Positions 27,416 through 36,431 of a stretch of DNA of 64,000 nucleotides are shown here, piece after piece. The notes below the pieces were generated by a model. That model was not told where the DNA came from. It ran no database searches and saw only the letters and a list, made by a program, of their open reading frames with translations. Every line of letters starts with the position of its first letter. Within the stretch, counting starts at the first letter, position 1. Source of the DNA: Thalassobacillus pellis (lineage in GTDB: Bacteria > Bacillota > Bacilli > Bacillales > Halobacillaceae); NCBI RefSeq assembly GCF_016908295.1, contig NZ_JAFBDO010000002.1, forward strand, positions 620,001-684,000, given 5' to 3'. The translations under genes were made by a program, and so were the position numbers.

Positions 27416-29083
27416 ATGAAATTTGTAAAAAATGACCAAACCGCTGTTTTTGCACTAGGCGGATTGGGTGAAATCGGTAAAAATACGTACGGTGTCCAGT
27501 TTCAGGATGAAATCATTCTGATTGATGCCGGAATTAAATTCCCAGAAGACGAACTTCTCGGAATCGATTACGTCATTCCCGATTACACCTACCTGGTGCA
27601 GAACCAAGATAAAATAAAAGGACTGTTCATTACCCATGGACACGAAGACCACATCGGAGGCATTCCTTATCTATTGCGTGAAATCAATGTGCCTATTTAT
27701 GCTGGTAAATTAGCGATCGGACTCATCAAAAATAAACTGGACGAACACGGACTGCTTCGGAATGCAAAGTTGAACACCATTCAAGAGGATGATGTGATTA
27801 AATTCCGTAAGACTGCCGTAACTTTTTTCCGCACGACACACAGTATTCCTGACTCCTATGGTATCGTCGTCAAAACACCGCCAGGAAACGTCGTCCATAC
27901 GGGGGATTTCAAGTTTGACTTCACTCCTGTAGGCGAGCCTGCGAATTTGGCGAAAATGGCAGAAATCGGGAGCGAAGGTGTTTTAGCCTTATTATCGGAT
28001 AGTACAAACAGTGAGGTGCCTGGCTTTACCAAATCAGAGCGCGTAGTTGGCCAAAGTATCCAGGACATCTTCAGCCGCGTCAATGGCAGGTTGATTTTTG
28101 CTACATTCGCATCGAATATTCACCGTTTACAGCAAGTTGTCGAGGCAGCTGTCAAACATAATCGTAAAGTAGCAGTATTCGGCCGCAGTATGGAATCATC
28201 AATGAGGATTGGACAAGAACTGGGCTATATACAGGCACCCAAGGATACATTCATTGATGCGCATCAGATTAACCGTCTGCCGGCACACGAAGTGACAATA
28301 CTTTGCACCGGCTCGCAAGGTGAACCGATGGCCGCCCTATCCCGGATTGCTAACGGTACACACCGTCAAATTCAAACTATGCCAGGAGACACTGTCGTTT
28401 TCTCTTCTTCACCGATCCCGGGGAATACCATCAGTGTATCAAGGACAATCAACATGCTTTATCGGAATGGAGCGGATGTCATTCATGGTCCATTAAATGA
28501 CATTCACACCTCCGGTCACGGCAGTCAGGAAGAAATGAAGCTGATGCTTCGGTTAATTCAGCCTAAGTACTTCATGCCTATTCACGGGGAATATCGCATG
28601 CTCAAAGAACACACCAAGATTGCGCAGGAATGTAATTTAGATCCCAGCGACTGCTTTGTGATGGATAATGGTGATGTCCTTGCATTAGGAAAAGACAATG
28701 CGATGATCGCCGGCAAAATCCCATCCGGTTCTGTCTATGTAGATGGAAGTGGTATTGGCGATATCGGTAATATCGTATTACGTGACCGTCGAATCCTTTC
28801 CGAAGAAGGACTTGTTATTGTGGTCGTAAGCATTAACATGAAAGAATTCAAGATTGCATCTGGTCCTGACATCATTTCCCGCGGATTTGTTTATATGCGT
28901 GAATCCGAAGACTTGATCAAAGAGGCACAGAAGCTAGTCGCCTCCCACGTGGAAAAAGTGATGGAACGACGTACTACACAATGGTCTGAAATTAAAAATG
29001 AGATCACTGATACGATCGCCCCATTCCTATTTGACAAAACCAAACGACGTCCAATGATTTTACCGATCATTATGGAAGTCTGA
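27416..29083 (+). CDS. rnjA: ribonuclease J1
   Basis: 555 residues. Metallo-beta-lactamase/beta-CASP RNase with both endonuclease and 5' exonuclease activity. Zinc-binding HGHEDH at 74-79, the [10 protein letters not shown] block, the beta-CASP region with SGHGSQEE, and a C-terminal oligomerisation domain. It is co-transcribed with rpoY and should be a main mRNA decay enzyme. In Bacillus subtilis SR1P promotes GapA association with RNase J1; the SR1P homologue lies 15 kb away here. Confidence 0.97.
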   Translation: MKFVKNDQTAVFALGGLGEIGKNTYGVQFQDEIILIDAGIKFPEDELLGIDYVIPDYTYLVQNQDKIKGLFITHGHEDHIGGIPYLLREINVPIYAGKLAIGLIKNKLDEHGLLRNAKLNTIQEDDVIKFRKTAVTFFRTTHSIPDSYGIVVKTPPGNVVHTGDFKFDFTPVGEPANLAKMAEIGSEGVLALLSDSTNSEVPGFTKSERVVGQSIQDIFSRVNGRLIFATFASNIHRLQQVVEAAVKHNRKVAVFGRSMESSMRIGQELGYIQAPKDTFIDAHQINRLPAHEVTILCTGSQGEPMAALSRIANGTHRQIQTMPGDTVVFSSSPIPGNTISVSRTINMLYRNGADVIHGPLNDIHTSGHGSQEEMKLMLRLIQPKYFMPIHGEYRMLKEHTKIAQECNLDPSDCFVMDNGDVLALGKDNAMIAGKIPSGSVYVDGSGIGDIGNIVLRDRRILSEEGLVIVVVSINMKEFKIASGPDIISRGFVYMRESEDLIKEAQKLVASHVEKVMERRTTQWSEIKNEITDTIAPFLFDKTKRRPMILPIIMEV

Positions 29084-29094
29084 TTTTAAAAAAT

Positions 29095-29143
29095 AAGGGC
29101 TGTCTCCAATGTCTAACTTAGACTTCTGGAGATAGCCCTTTTT
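29095..29143 (+). terminator. terminator of rpoY-rnjA
   Basis: AAGGGCTGTCTCCA pairs with TGGAGATAGCCCTTTTT around an 18-base loop. Confidence 0.88.
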
Positions 29144-29195
29144 GAGTTGTCCGGGAGTTAAAGGTATCTTCTTTTCATTTGCATCGGTTCTTATG

Positions 29196-29234
29196 ATGAA
29201 AAAATAGCTCGGAGTATTTTTATATTCTCCGAGC
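29196..29234 (-). terminator. terminator of the pyruvate oxidase gene
   Basis: GCTCGGAG / CTCCGAGC around a 12-base loop; on the minus strand it is followed by TATTTTTTC. It lies 19 bases after the stop codon. Confidence 0.8.
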
Positions 29235-29252
29235 TACTCATGCTTTTTTCTG

Positions 29253-30977
29253 TTATTTTGATAAACGGCGGAGTGATTTTCTCATGTCTGGAAGATTTAC
29301 TTCACCGCTTTCGAAAAACTCTTTGATCAGATATTTGCTATAGCTGATTGCCTGTTCGTAACCGATATGGCCAGGAAGTGGTGCCTGCGATTCAACCGCG
29401 ACATCAATGATCGCTGGTTTATCTGACAGGAACGCCTGCTTTAAGCTTACATCCAGGTCTTCATGTTTTTCGACGCGATAACCTTCACCTCCGCAAGCTT
29501 CCGCGAATTTGGCAAAGTCCATTTCTCCAAGCTCCGTCTGATAATCGAGATGTCCCATTTCCTGCTGTTCGAATTTGATCATACCGATGGAACTATTGTT
29601 CAGAATAATTACTTTGATTGGCAGGTCGTATTTGACGGCTGTTACAAAATCCTGGGAAACCATGGTAAAACCGCCATCTCCACAGACAGCCACCACTTGC
29701 CTGTCGGGATATGCTATCTGACTGGCGATAGCCCCGGGCAGTCCGCAGCCCATTGTTGCCAAATATCCTGAAATTAAAAAGTCCTGCTGTAATAATGGGA
29801 GAAACCTAGTCACCCAGACGGTAACGTTTCCGACATCACAGGAAATAATGGCATCTTTTTTCATAACCTGCTCAAGATGGTGCATCACTTGTGGGGCTTG
29901 TAAAGGATTTTCTTCACTCCTCTTTTCTTCCTGTAAGTGCACACGCCACTGGTGCATCTCGTCCTGGCAGTTTTTCAGGTAAGCATCATTACTCTTTTCT
30001 GTTAAATGGGAAGTCAGGTATTGTAAGGTTTCTTTTGCATCCCCTGCCAGTCCGGTTGTTATCGGATAGATTTTCCCTAAGTTTTCTGGTTTGTTATCAA
30101 TCTGGATCGCATTTGCATCATCAGGAAGGAAGTCCCGATAAGGGAACTGTGTTCCGATCAGGATTAGCAAATCCGTTTCCTTCATTGCTTTGTATGCAGG
30201 TTTCGTTCCGATTTGGCCATGCTGCCCCAGGCAATATGGGTGGTTATCTGGAAGAACCCCTTTCCCCAGCAGACTTAATATCACTGGGGCCTTCATATGC
30301 TCCGCAAAAGCAATCAGTTCCTTCGAGGCATGTTTTGCTCCTTTTCCTGCAAGTATCAGCGGTTTTTCGGCCTGTTCAAGAAGTTCTCTGGCATCTTCCA
30401 GTGCATTTTCAGCAGGGAAAATTTCCGGCTTATAGTATTCGCCTGAAACCAGGCGTTGCCCGAGCTTTTGTTTTTTCGCAAATAAATCATCAGGCACTAT
30501 CAGAACCGCTACACCTTTTTTCGCGTATGCTTCTTTTATCGCCTGGTCAAGCATATCAGGCAGCTGGACTTCGGTTTCTGCCCGTCTGTTGTAAACAGCC
30601 ACATCGTCAAATAAACGCTCCAGGTTAATCTCCTGAAACGCATCCGTGCCGACAGCTTCGCTCTGTACCTGCCCAACAATAGCCAAAACTGGTGCATTAT
30701 CTGCCTTGGCGTCATAAAGACCGTTCAGCAGGTGTACGGCTCCTGGACCGGCTATCGATAAGCAGACACCAAGTTTTCCAGTAAGCTTTGCATAGGATGA
30801 AGCCGCGAGGGCACCTACTTCTTCATGACGGATTTGGATAAATCTTATTTCATCTTCGTGTTTTCTGAGATCATCGACAAATTCATTGATGGAATCACCT
30901 GGCATACCGTATAAGTGGTCTACTCCCCATTCCCTAAGTATATTGGTCATGATTTCCCCTGTACGTTGTTCTGCCAT
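29253..30977 (-). CDS. ydaP: pyruvate oxidase (YdaP type), ThDP/FAD enzyme
   Basis: 574 residues with the three ThDP-family domains: catalytic Glu at about 52 in RHEEVGA, a central FAD-type domain, and the C-terminal GDGGFTMVSQD...NN motif. It should oxidise pyruvate to acetate or acetyl phosphate at the membrane or in the cytosol. The ATG at 30977 is used because AAAGGA lies eight bases upstream; an ATG at 30986 overlaps it. YdaP is a general-stress protein in Bacillus subtilis; a weak sigma-B-like promoter is upstream here. Acetolactate synthase is excluded by poorer likeness and the separate ilvB. Confidence 0.9.
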   Translation of the reverse strand: MAEQRTGEIMTNILREWGVDHLYGMPGDSINEFVDDLRKHEDEIRFIQIRHEEVGALAASSYAKLTGKLGVCLSIAGPGAVHLLNGLYDAKADNAPVLAIVGQVQSEAVGTDAFQEINLERLFDDVAVYNRRAETEVQLPDMLDQAIKEAYAKKGVAVLIVPDDLFAKKQKLGQRLVSGEYYKPEIFPAENALEDARELLEQAEKPLILAGKGAKHASKELIAFAEHMKAPVILSLLGKGVLPDNHPYCLGQHGQIGTKPAYKAMKETDLLILIGTQFPYRDFLPDDANAIQIDNKPENLGKIYPITTGLAGDAKETLQYLTSHLTEKSNDAYLKNCQDEMHQWRVHLQEEKRSEENPLQAPQVMHHLEQVMKKDAIISCDVGNVTVWVTRFLPLLQQDFLISGYLATMGCGLPGAIASQIAYPDRQVVAVCGDGGFTMVSQDFVTAVKYDLPIKVIILNNSSIGMIKFEQQEMGHLDYQTELGEMDFAKFAEACGGEGYRVEKHEDLDVSLKQAFLSDKPAIIDVAVESQAPLPGHIGYEQAISYSKYLIKEFFESGEVNLPDMRKSLRRLSK

Positions 30978-31031
30978 AACAATCATCCTTTCCCTACTGG
31001 CAATATTTCAATTTTTCAACATAGTTTTGTA

Positions 31032-31056
31032 TTACCTTTTTCAGGGAGGAGGAAAC
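31032..31056 (-). promoter_or_regulatory. candidate sigma-B promoter of pyruvate oxidase
   Basis: On the minus strand GTTTCC and AGGTAA are 13 bp apart, a partial match to the sigma-B pattern GTTTAA-N12-15-GGGTAT. The similarity is weak and is listed because the Bacillus subtilis homologue is sigma-B controlled. Confidence 0.3.
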
Positions 31057-31101
31057 ATGAGGCGTTAATAGGCTTTTTAAGCTGAAACTTTGACGTACAA
31101 C

Positions 31102-31138
31102 AAAAAAACTAGCAGGAAGCTATGCCTCCGGCTAGTTA
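31102..31138 (-). terminator. terminator of ktrC
   Basis: On the minus strand AACTAGCCGGAGG / CCTGCTAGTTTTTTT, overlapping the ktrC stop region. Confidence 0.85.
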
Positions 31139-31807
31139 TTAATCTTCCTCTACTACGAGGTTCTTTTCGAATCTGGAGATATCTTTATCAGCACCTATGA
31201 CAATCAGCACGTCATTTTCATGAATCACTTCCGTTGCCCGCGGGGACACAAAAATTTCTTTTCCGCGTTTGATGGCTACCACGTTACAGCCGTACTGGGC
31301 GCGGATATCCAGGTCTACAAGGGTTTTATCCCTCATTTTCGCACCTGCTTTCACCTCCACGACACTATGGTCGTCAGAAAGCTCGATATAGTCAAGGATG
31401 TTGTTGGAAATGATATTATGGGCTATACGTTTTCCCATATCCCGTTCCGGGTGGACGACATGGTCGGCACCGATTTTGCTTAAAATTTTCTCGTGGTAGT
31501 CATTTTGCGCTTTGACTGTTATCTTTTTTACACCGAGTTCTTCCAGCATCAAAGTCGTCAACAGGCTTGCCTGAATGTTATCCCCAATGGCGACGATGAC
31601 ATGATCAATATTACGGATGCCGAGTTCACGCAGCACCGTTTCGTCAGTCGAATCGGCAATCACTGCATGAGAAGCAATTTCTTTATATTCGTTTACTTTA
31701 TCTTCATCAATGTCGATGGCGAGCACTTCCATCCCTTCACTACTTAGCTCCCGGCAAATGCTGCCACCAAATCGTCCTAAACCGATTACTGCATATTCCT
31801 TCTTCAT
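31139..31807 (-). CDS. ktrC: potassium uptake regulatory subunit KtrC (RCK protein)
   Basis: 222 residues: an N-terminal RCK_N Rossmann domain with GLGRFGG at 9-15 and acidic DID after strand 2, and a C-terminal RCK_C domain from about 135. KtrC forms an octameric ring gating the KtrD potassium channel; RCK_C domains bind c-di-AMP in Firmicutes. It adjoins rnjA as in Bacillus subtilis (ykqB-ykqC). The ATG follows GGGGGATC. No ktrD partner is in the window. Confidence 0.93.
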   Translation of the reverse strand: MKKEYAVIGLGRFGGSICRELSSEGMEVLAIDIDEDKVNEYKEIASHAVIADSTDETVLRELGIRNIDHVIVAIGDNIQASLLTTLMLEELGVKKITVKAQNDYHEKILSKIGADHVVHPERDMGKRIAHNIISNNILDYIELSDDHSVVEVKAGAKMRDKTLVDLDIRAQYGCNVVAIKRGKEIFVSPRATEVIHENDVLIVIGADKDISRFEKNLVVEED

Positions 31808-31889
31808 GTCGATCCCCCATTACTGCTTCAGATAGCAGTATTTTACCATACTTTTTCTATGAAAACACATCACGTTGGGAAGCTGCCCA

Positions 31890-32903
31890 TCACTTCTTCC
31901 CTTTTATATAGTCTGCGTCGAATAAAAACATGCGCATCAGCATGAACAACGAAGGAAGTAACAGGCAAAGCCCGGCAATAAAGGCAATGACTAAGGCAAG
32001 GCCCATAGAATCATTCACTACACCCTCTGAAATCGTAATATAAGGGTATAAGAGATATGGTAAATGGGAAGCTCCATAACCGAAAAATGCGAACAGGAAT
32101 TGAAGCATGACTGCTATAAATGCCCAACCATAATACTTTCCCTGGTAAATAAAGAATAGCGCGACTAAAAAGAAAGCAACTGAACCTCCAAAGACCCACC
32201 AGTATTCCATCATCCGGTTGAAATGAGCTTCATTGTGCTGGCTCATGGCGATGAATGTGGTAAGACTGGCAATGATTGTCGGTGAACTCCAGAACAGTGC
32301 GTATTTCCGTATTAACTCGAGGGCGTCCTGATCATCAGCCCGGTAAGCATAAAAAGTGAGGAAACATGCACTGATATAAAGTACGGAAACAATGGCAAGG
32401 AAGACAACACTCCACGAGTAAGGACTTGTAAGCAATGCAGTTGTCTCCAAATGAACCCCAGTTTCTGTTTCTTTGATGAATCCCCCTTCAGAAATCGTCA
32501 AAGCCGTCGACAAGGCAGCAGGAATCAAAAGCCCTGTAGCACCATAAAGAAATAAATACACATTACTTTCTTTTGAACCATAATTTTCAAATGCGTAAAA
32601 AGATCCTCGAATGGCAATAAGAACGATGGCAATACTTCCGGGGATTAACAATGTCTGGCCATAATAATAGGCGGCATCCGGAAAAAAACCGATAAGGCCG
32701 ACAAAGAAAAAGACAAAAAAGACATTGGTAACTTCCCAAACTGGAGATAAATAGCGGGAAATGAGCTTGTTGATGACATGATCCCGCTTAGTGATTTTAG
32801 CGTAATAAGCAAAAAATCCGGCACCAAAATCGATCGATGCAACAATAAGATAACCATAAAGGAATATCCAAAGGACAGTGATTCCGATCATTTCATAGGC
32901 CAT
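31890..32903 (-). CDS. cydB: cytochrome bd-type quinol oxidase subunit II
   Basis: 337 residues with about eight membrane segments, the usual CydB size and hydropathy pattern, starting YEMIGITVLWIFLYGYL. It pairs with CydA to oxidise quinol and reduce oxygen at high affinity. Its ATG overlaps the end of cydA by one base. It could equally be called YthB-like. No cydC or cydD for assembly is adjacent; the next operon encodes a heterodimeric ABC exporter of a different group. Confidence 0.92.
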   Translation of the reverse strand: MAYEMIGITVLWIFLYGYLIVASIDFGAGFFAYYAKITKRDHVINKLISRYLSPVWEVTNVFFVFFFVGLIGFFPDAAYYYGQTLLIPGSIAIVLIAIRGSFYAFENYGSKESNVYLFLYGATGLLIPAALSTALTISEGGFIKETETGVHLETTALLTSPYSWSVVFLAIVSVLYISACFLTFYAYRADDQDALELIRKYALFWSSPTIIASLTTFIAMSQHNEAHFNRMMEYWWVFGGSVAFFLVALFFIYQGKYYGWAFIAVMLQFLFAFFGYGASHLPYLLYPYITISEGVVNDSMGLALVIAFIAGLCLLLPSLFMLMRMFLFDADYIKGKK

Positions 32904-34261
32904 TAGTGCTCATCCCCTTCCTGCCTGGAGATTTCCGGGTACCTCTGTTCTAGCTCAAGCTCCGCCGGATTGTTTTTGAACAGTTTCCGGAGGACGACCA
33001 CAACGCCGACACCAAGCACAAAATAAAGAGCAAGGAATAGGACAAACATCCAATCTACATGTGGTGAGGTTGTCGCCCCCTCAGCTACTTTCATATAGCC
33101 TCGCAGTATCCACGGCTGACGGCCGACTTCTGCAAATATCCAGCCAAATTCAATGGCAAGCATAGCAAGCGGTCCATTGATGACGATCAGCCATAACAGC
33201 CAGCGGTTATATTCGTTCCACTTTTTAAACCTTGCAAGAATAAGGAAAAGCAGCGACACTCCCAGGGAATAAAAGCCGATCATCACCATCAGGTCGAACA
33301 TGTAATGGATCCAAAGCGGCGGCTGTTCGTCGTCCGGAATTTCTTCGAGACCTGTCACCTTCGCGTCAAATTCCCCTTTTGCCAGGAAACTGAGCACATT
33401 CGGTAATCTTATCTCATTTTCAACCTCCATATCCTCAGATAAGGTTCCAAAGACGATTAAATCAGCACCTTTTTCGGTTTCAAAATGCCACTCACCTGCC
33501 GCCAGTTTTTCCGGTTGATGTTCAGCAAGAAATTTTGCCGATAAATCACCTGCAACCGCAGTCAGCAAAGCAAAGATGAAAATCGATCCAACAGTCAGCT
33601 TCAATGCTTTCTTATGATAATCCGAACCTTTCTTTTTAAGTATATAGAAAGCGGTTATTGCAGCAAGCACAGCTGCGGAAGTCAAATAAGCTGTTGACAG
33701 GACATGGAACACTTTCGTAGGGGTAGCCGGATTGAACATCGCATCAATCGGATCAATCGAGGTCAAAGTCCTTCCTTCCAGCTCAAAACCTTGCGGCGTA
33801 TTCATAAACGCGTTAACTGTCGTTATGAAAAAAGCAGACATACTTGCTCCAATCACTACCGGAATAGACAGGAGCCAGTGGTACAAGGGTTTCCTGAACC
33901 GGTCCCATGTATATAAATAGGCACCAAGAAATATCGCTTCAAAGAAAAATGCGAAAGTTTCGAGAAACAATGGCAGGCTGATGACGTTTCCAGCAACCTG
34001 CATAAAGCTTGGCCACAGCAAAGATAACTGTAAACCGATAGCTGTACCTGTCACGACTCCGACAGCAACGGTAATGACGAACCCTCTTGTCCAACGCCTT
34101 GCCAATAAGATATAGTGTGGGTCTTTCTTTTTGATTCCCATGAATTCTGCAATCGAAATCATCAACGGGACACCCACCCCAATAGTTGCAAAAATGATAT
34201 GGAAAGTAAGTGTCAATGACGTAAGCAATCTGCTCATTATCACGCTATCGTATTCAAACAT
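32903..34261 (-). CDS. cydA: cytochrome bd-type quinol oxidase subunit I
   Basis: 452 residues, about nine membrane segments. Heme ligand H21 in TLTFHIIFA, the Q-loop segment with KLAAGEWHFET, and GRQPW in the C-terminal half are present, so the subunit looks functional. The start at 34261 follows GGGGGT; a frame extending to 34345 would place its start inside the untranslated leader. A Rex-like operator overlaps the predicted promoter ~215 bp upstream, pointing to redox control by NADH. Confidence 0.92.
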   Translation of the reverse strand: MFEYDSVIMSRLLTSLTLTFHIIFATIGVGVPLMISIAEFMGIKKKDPHYILLARRWTRGFVITVAVGVVTGTAIGLQLSLLWPSFMQVAGNVISLPLFLETFAFFFEAIFLGAYLYTWDRFRKPLYHWLLSIPVVIGASMSAFFITTVNAFMNTPQGFELEGRTLTSIDPIDAMFNPATPTKVFHVLSTAYLTSAAVLAAITAFYILKKKGSDYHKKALKLTVGSIFIFALLTAVAGDLSAKFLAEHQPEKLAAGEWHFETEKGADLIVFGTLSEDMEVENEIRLPNVLSFLAKGEFDAKVTGLEEIPDDEQPPLWIHYMFDLMVMIGFYSLGVSLLFLILARFKKWNEYNRWLLWLIVINGPLAMLAIEFGWIFAEVGRQPWILRGYMKVAEGATTSPHVDWMFVLFLALYFVLGVGVVVVLRKLFKNNPAELELEQRYPEISRQEGDEH

Positions 34262-34475
34262 TCGTAAAACCCCCAACAATTCCATATTCTGAAATATCGC
34301 TTCATACGAAAACGCTGATACAGTCTGGCAAAGCTTGATAGTCAATTTCTATGAAAGTTCCTATCGGCTTTTCGCCTTAATCAAACAGTAAATTATTGAA
34401 AATGCACATATAGTTATGTTTTTACTAAATTTCCTCTATCAAACCTAAAATTACATATGGGTGAATTTAAATTGT

Positions 34476-34498
34476 ATGTGAATACTTTCACAATTATA
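34476..34498 (-). promoter_or_regulatory. Rex-like operator and -10 box upstream of cydAB
   Basis: ATGTGAATACTTTCACAA (34476-34493) matches the Rex pattern TTGTGAA-N4-TTCACAA at 13 of its 14 defined positions; the minus-strand -10 TATAAT (34493-34498) abuts it, so bound Rex would block initiation. The -35 is weak. The 34262-34581 gap holds this promoter, a ~225-base untranslated leader and the terminator of the ABC operon. Confidence 0.72.
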
Positions 34499-34539
34499 AC
34501 TTTCTTTCATTGTAAAATACTTATCCTGGTGAAGCAATT

Positions 34540-34573
34540 AAAAACTCTCTATCCTTTAACAGGACAGAGAGTT
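34540..34573 (-). terminator. terminator of the ABC exporter operon
   Basis: On the minus strand AACTCTCTGTCC pairs with GGATAGAGAGTTTTTAATTG, nine bases past the stop codon. Confidence 0.85.
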
Positions 34574-34581
34574 AGCTTATC

Positions 34582-36414
34582 TTATATCGCATCGAGCATC
34601 TGGAATTGTGTTTTAACAAGGTCAAAATACTCGCCTTTTTTATCCATCAATTCCTCATGACTTCCTTGTTCAAGGATACGTCCATGCTCGAGTACGATGA
34701 TATTATCAGCTTCACGGATGGTGGAAAGTCTGTGCGCGATGATGATCGCCGTTCTTCCTTTCAACAGCTTACGTAAAGCATTTTGGATTTTCACTTCTGT
34801 TTCTGTATCAATACTTGCTGTTGCTTCATCGAGAATAAGGATACGGGGATTTGCTAAAAGCGCCCGTGCAAAGGATAATAGCTGTCTTTCGCCTGCAGAC
34901 AGCACATTTCCCCGTTCTTCCACTTCTGTTTGATACCCGTTTGATAGACGTTTAATAAAATCATCTGCGCCGACTACTTTTGCTGCTTCCATTACTTCAT
35001 CATCGGTAGCATCCGGACGACCGAAGCGAATGTTCTCCATGATCGTTCCTGAAAAAATGAATGTATCCTGCAAAACCACGCTAATCTGCTGCCGCACGCT
35101 TTCAATGGTGAGGTCCCTGAGGTCATGGCCATCTATTTTGACAGAACCTTTGGTTGGATCATAGAAGCGGCTGATGAGATTGGCTATCGTCGATTTTCCT
35201 GAACCGGTATGGCCGACAAGAGCAACGGTCTGCCCCTGCTTCATTTCAAGGGAAATTTCATGTAACGCAGTCCGTTTTTCATCATACGAAAACTCGACGC
35301 GGTCGAACTCGATACGTCCCTGCATGTCATCAAGACGCTTTGCATCTGATTTCTCTTCCACATTCGGTTCCTCATCGAGGAACTCAAAAATCCTTTCAGA
35401 AGCTGCCATCGCCATTAGCAGTTGATTGTACATCTGGCCAAGACGGGAAATCGGTTCCCAGAACATCCCCAGGAAAAAGGCAAAAGATACAAATGTACCT
35501 ACTTCGATTCCCCCGTTAATGATAAGAATCGCACCGTAGGAAATCAATATTACTGTTCCGACAGCATTACTCATTTCTACAAAAGGGCGGAACATGGCAC
35601 TTTTTTTGGTGGCATTTCTCCACGCTTCAAAATTTTCCGTATTCACGCCATCAAAGAACTCTGCGTTTTCCCTTTCCTGGGAAAAAGACTGGGTGATTCT
35701 AATCCCCTGAAGACTTTCATTCAAATGGGAATTCAGACGAGATTGCTGAATCCTAACTCGCTGCCACGACCGTCGGATATTTCTTCTGAGTTTCGTAGAG
35801 ATATAAAACATGATCGGCAAAATGACCATGATTGCTAGTGCCAGTTTCGGGCTGAGCACGAACAGGATGACGACAATTCCAACAAGAGTGACGACGTCCA
35901 TTAAGAGGTTGATGATCCCGTTTGTAAATAGCTCCTGCAGCGAGTTGATATCGTTCATGATCCGAACGAGGATAGACCCCGCTGATCTGGAATCAAAAAA
36001 ACGATGGGATAGCCGCTGCACATGAGAAAACAGATGTTTCCGAATATCATAGATAACATTTTGACCGAGAATGTTTACCCACTTAATTCGGAACACATTT
36101 CCCAAATAACTGAAAAGATATAATATGGCAATCCCGACTACCAACTGGATTAATAACGGGATATTCCCATCTGTAATTGCCACGTCAATTGCAACTTTAC
36201 CGATCAGGATCGGAACGACGAGTCGGATGATTGTTGAAACCAGCATCGCAATAATAGCTGCAGGCAGCAATCTTTTGGAATAAGGCTTCAAATATTGCAG
36301 CAGGCGAACCATCTGCTCCCAGTTGAATGGTTTTTCAATCGCCTGGTCCTGGGTGTATTGGAATCGGTTCAAATGCTTGTTCTGACGCTTTTCCACCTTA
36401 GCTTTTTTGGCCAA
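34582..36414 (-). CDS. heterodimeric ABC exporter, subunit with canonical catalytic Glu
   Basis: 610 residues: a basic N-terminal extension, six membrane helices and an ATPase domain. Walker A GHTGSGKST, signature LSAGERQ (degenerate), Walker B ILILDEATAS with the catalytic glutamate, H-loop IIAHRLST. It lies 17 bases after the other subunit. Combined with that partner it fits the YfiBC/BmrCD/TM287-288 class of asymmetric multidrug exporters; substrate unknown. Confidence 0.9.
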   Translation of the reverse strand: MAKKAKVEKRQNKHLNRFQYTQDQAIEKPFNWEQMVRLLQYLKPYSKRLLPAAIIAMLVSTIIRLVVPILIGKVAIDVAITDGNIPLLIQLVVGIAILYLFSYLGNVFRIKWVNILGQNVIYDIRKHLFSHVQRLSHRFFDSRSAGSILVRIMNDINSLQELFTNGIINLLMDVVTLVGIVVILFVLSPKLALAIMVILPIMFYISTKLRRNIRRSWQRVRIQQSRLNSHLNESLQGIRITQSFSQERENAEFFDGVNTENFEAWRNATKKSAMFRPFVEMSNAVGTVILISYGAILIINGGIEVGTFVSFAFFLGMFWEPISRLGQMYNQLLMAMAASERIFEFLDEEPNVEEKSDAKRLDDMQGRIEFDRVEFSYDEKRTALHEISLEMKQGQTVALVGHTGSGKSTIANLISRFYDPTKGSVKIDGHDLRDLTIESVRQQISVVLQDTFIFSGTIMENIRFGRPDATDDEVMEAAKVVGADDFIKRLSNGYQTEVEERGNVLSAGERQLLSFARALLANPRILILDEATASIDTETEVKIQNALRKLLKGRTAIIIAHRLSTIREADNIIVLEHGRILEQGSHEELMDKKGEYFDLVKTQFQMLDAI

Positions 36415-36431
36415 TGGGCTTCCCTCCCTTA

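Noticed and set aside
29253-30977. Second acetolactate synthase
   Set aside because: Residues and layout fit YdaP-type pyruvate oxidase, and ilvB is elsewhere in the window.
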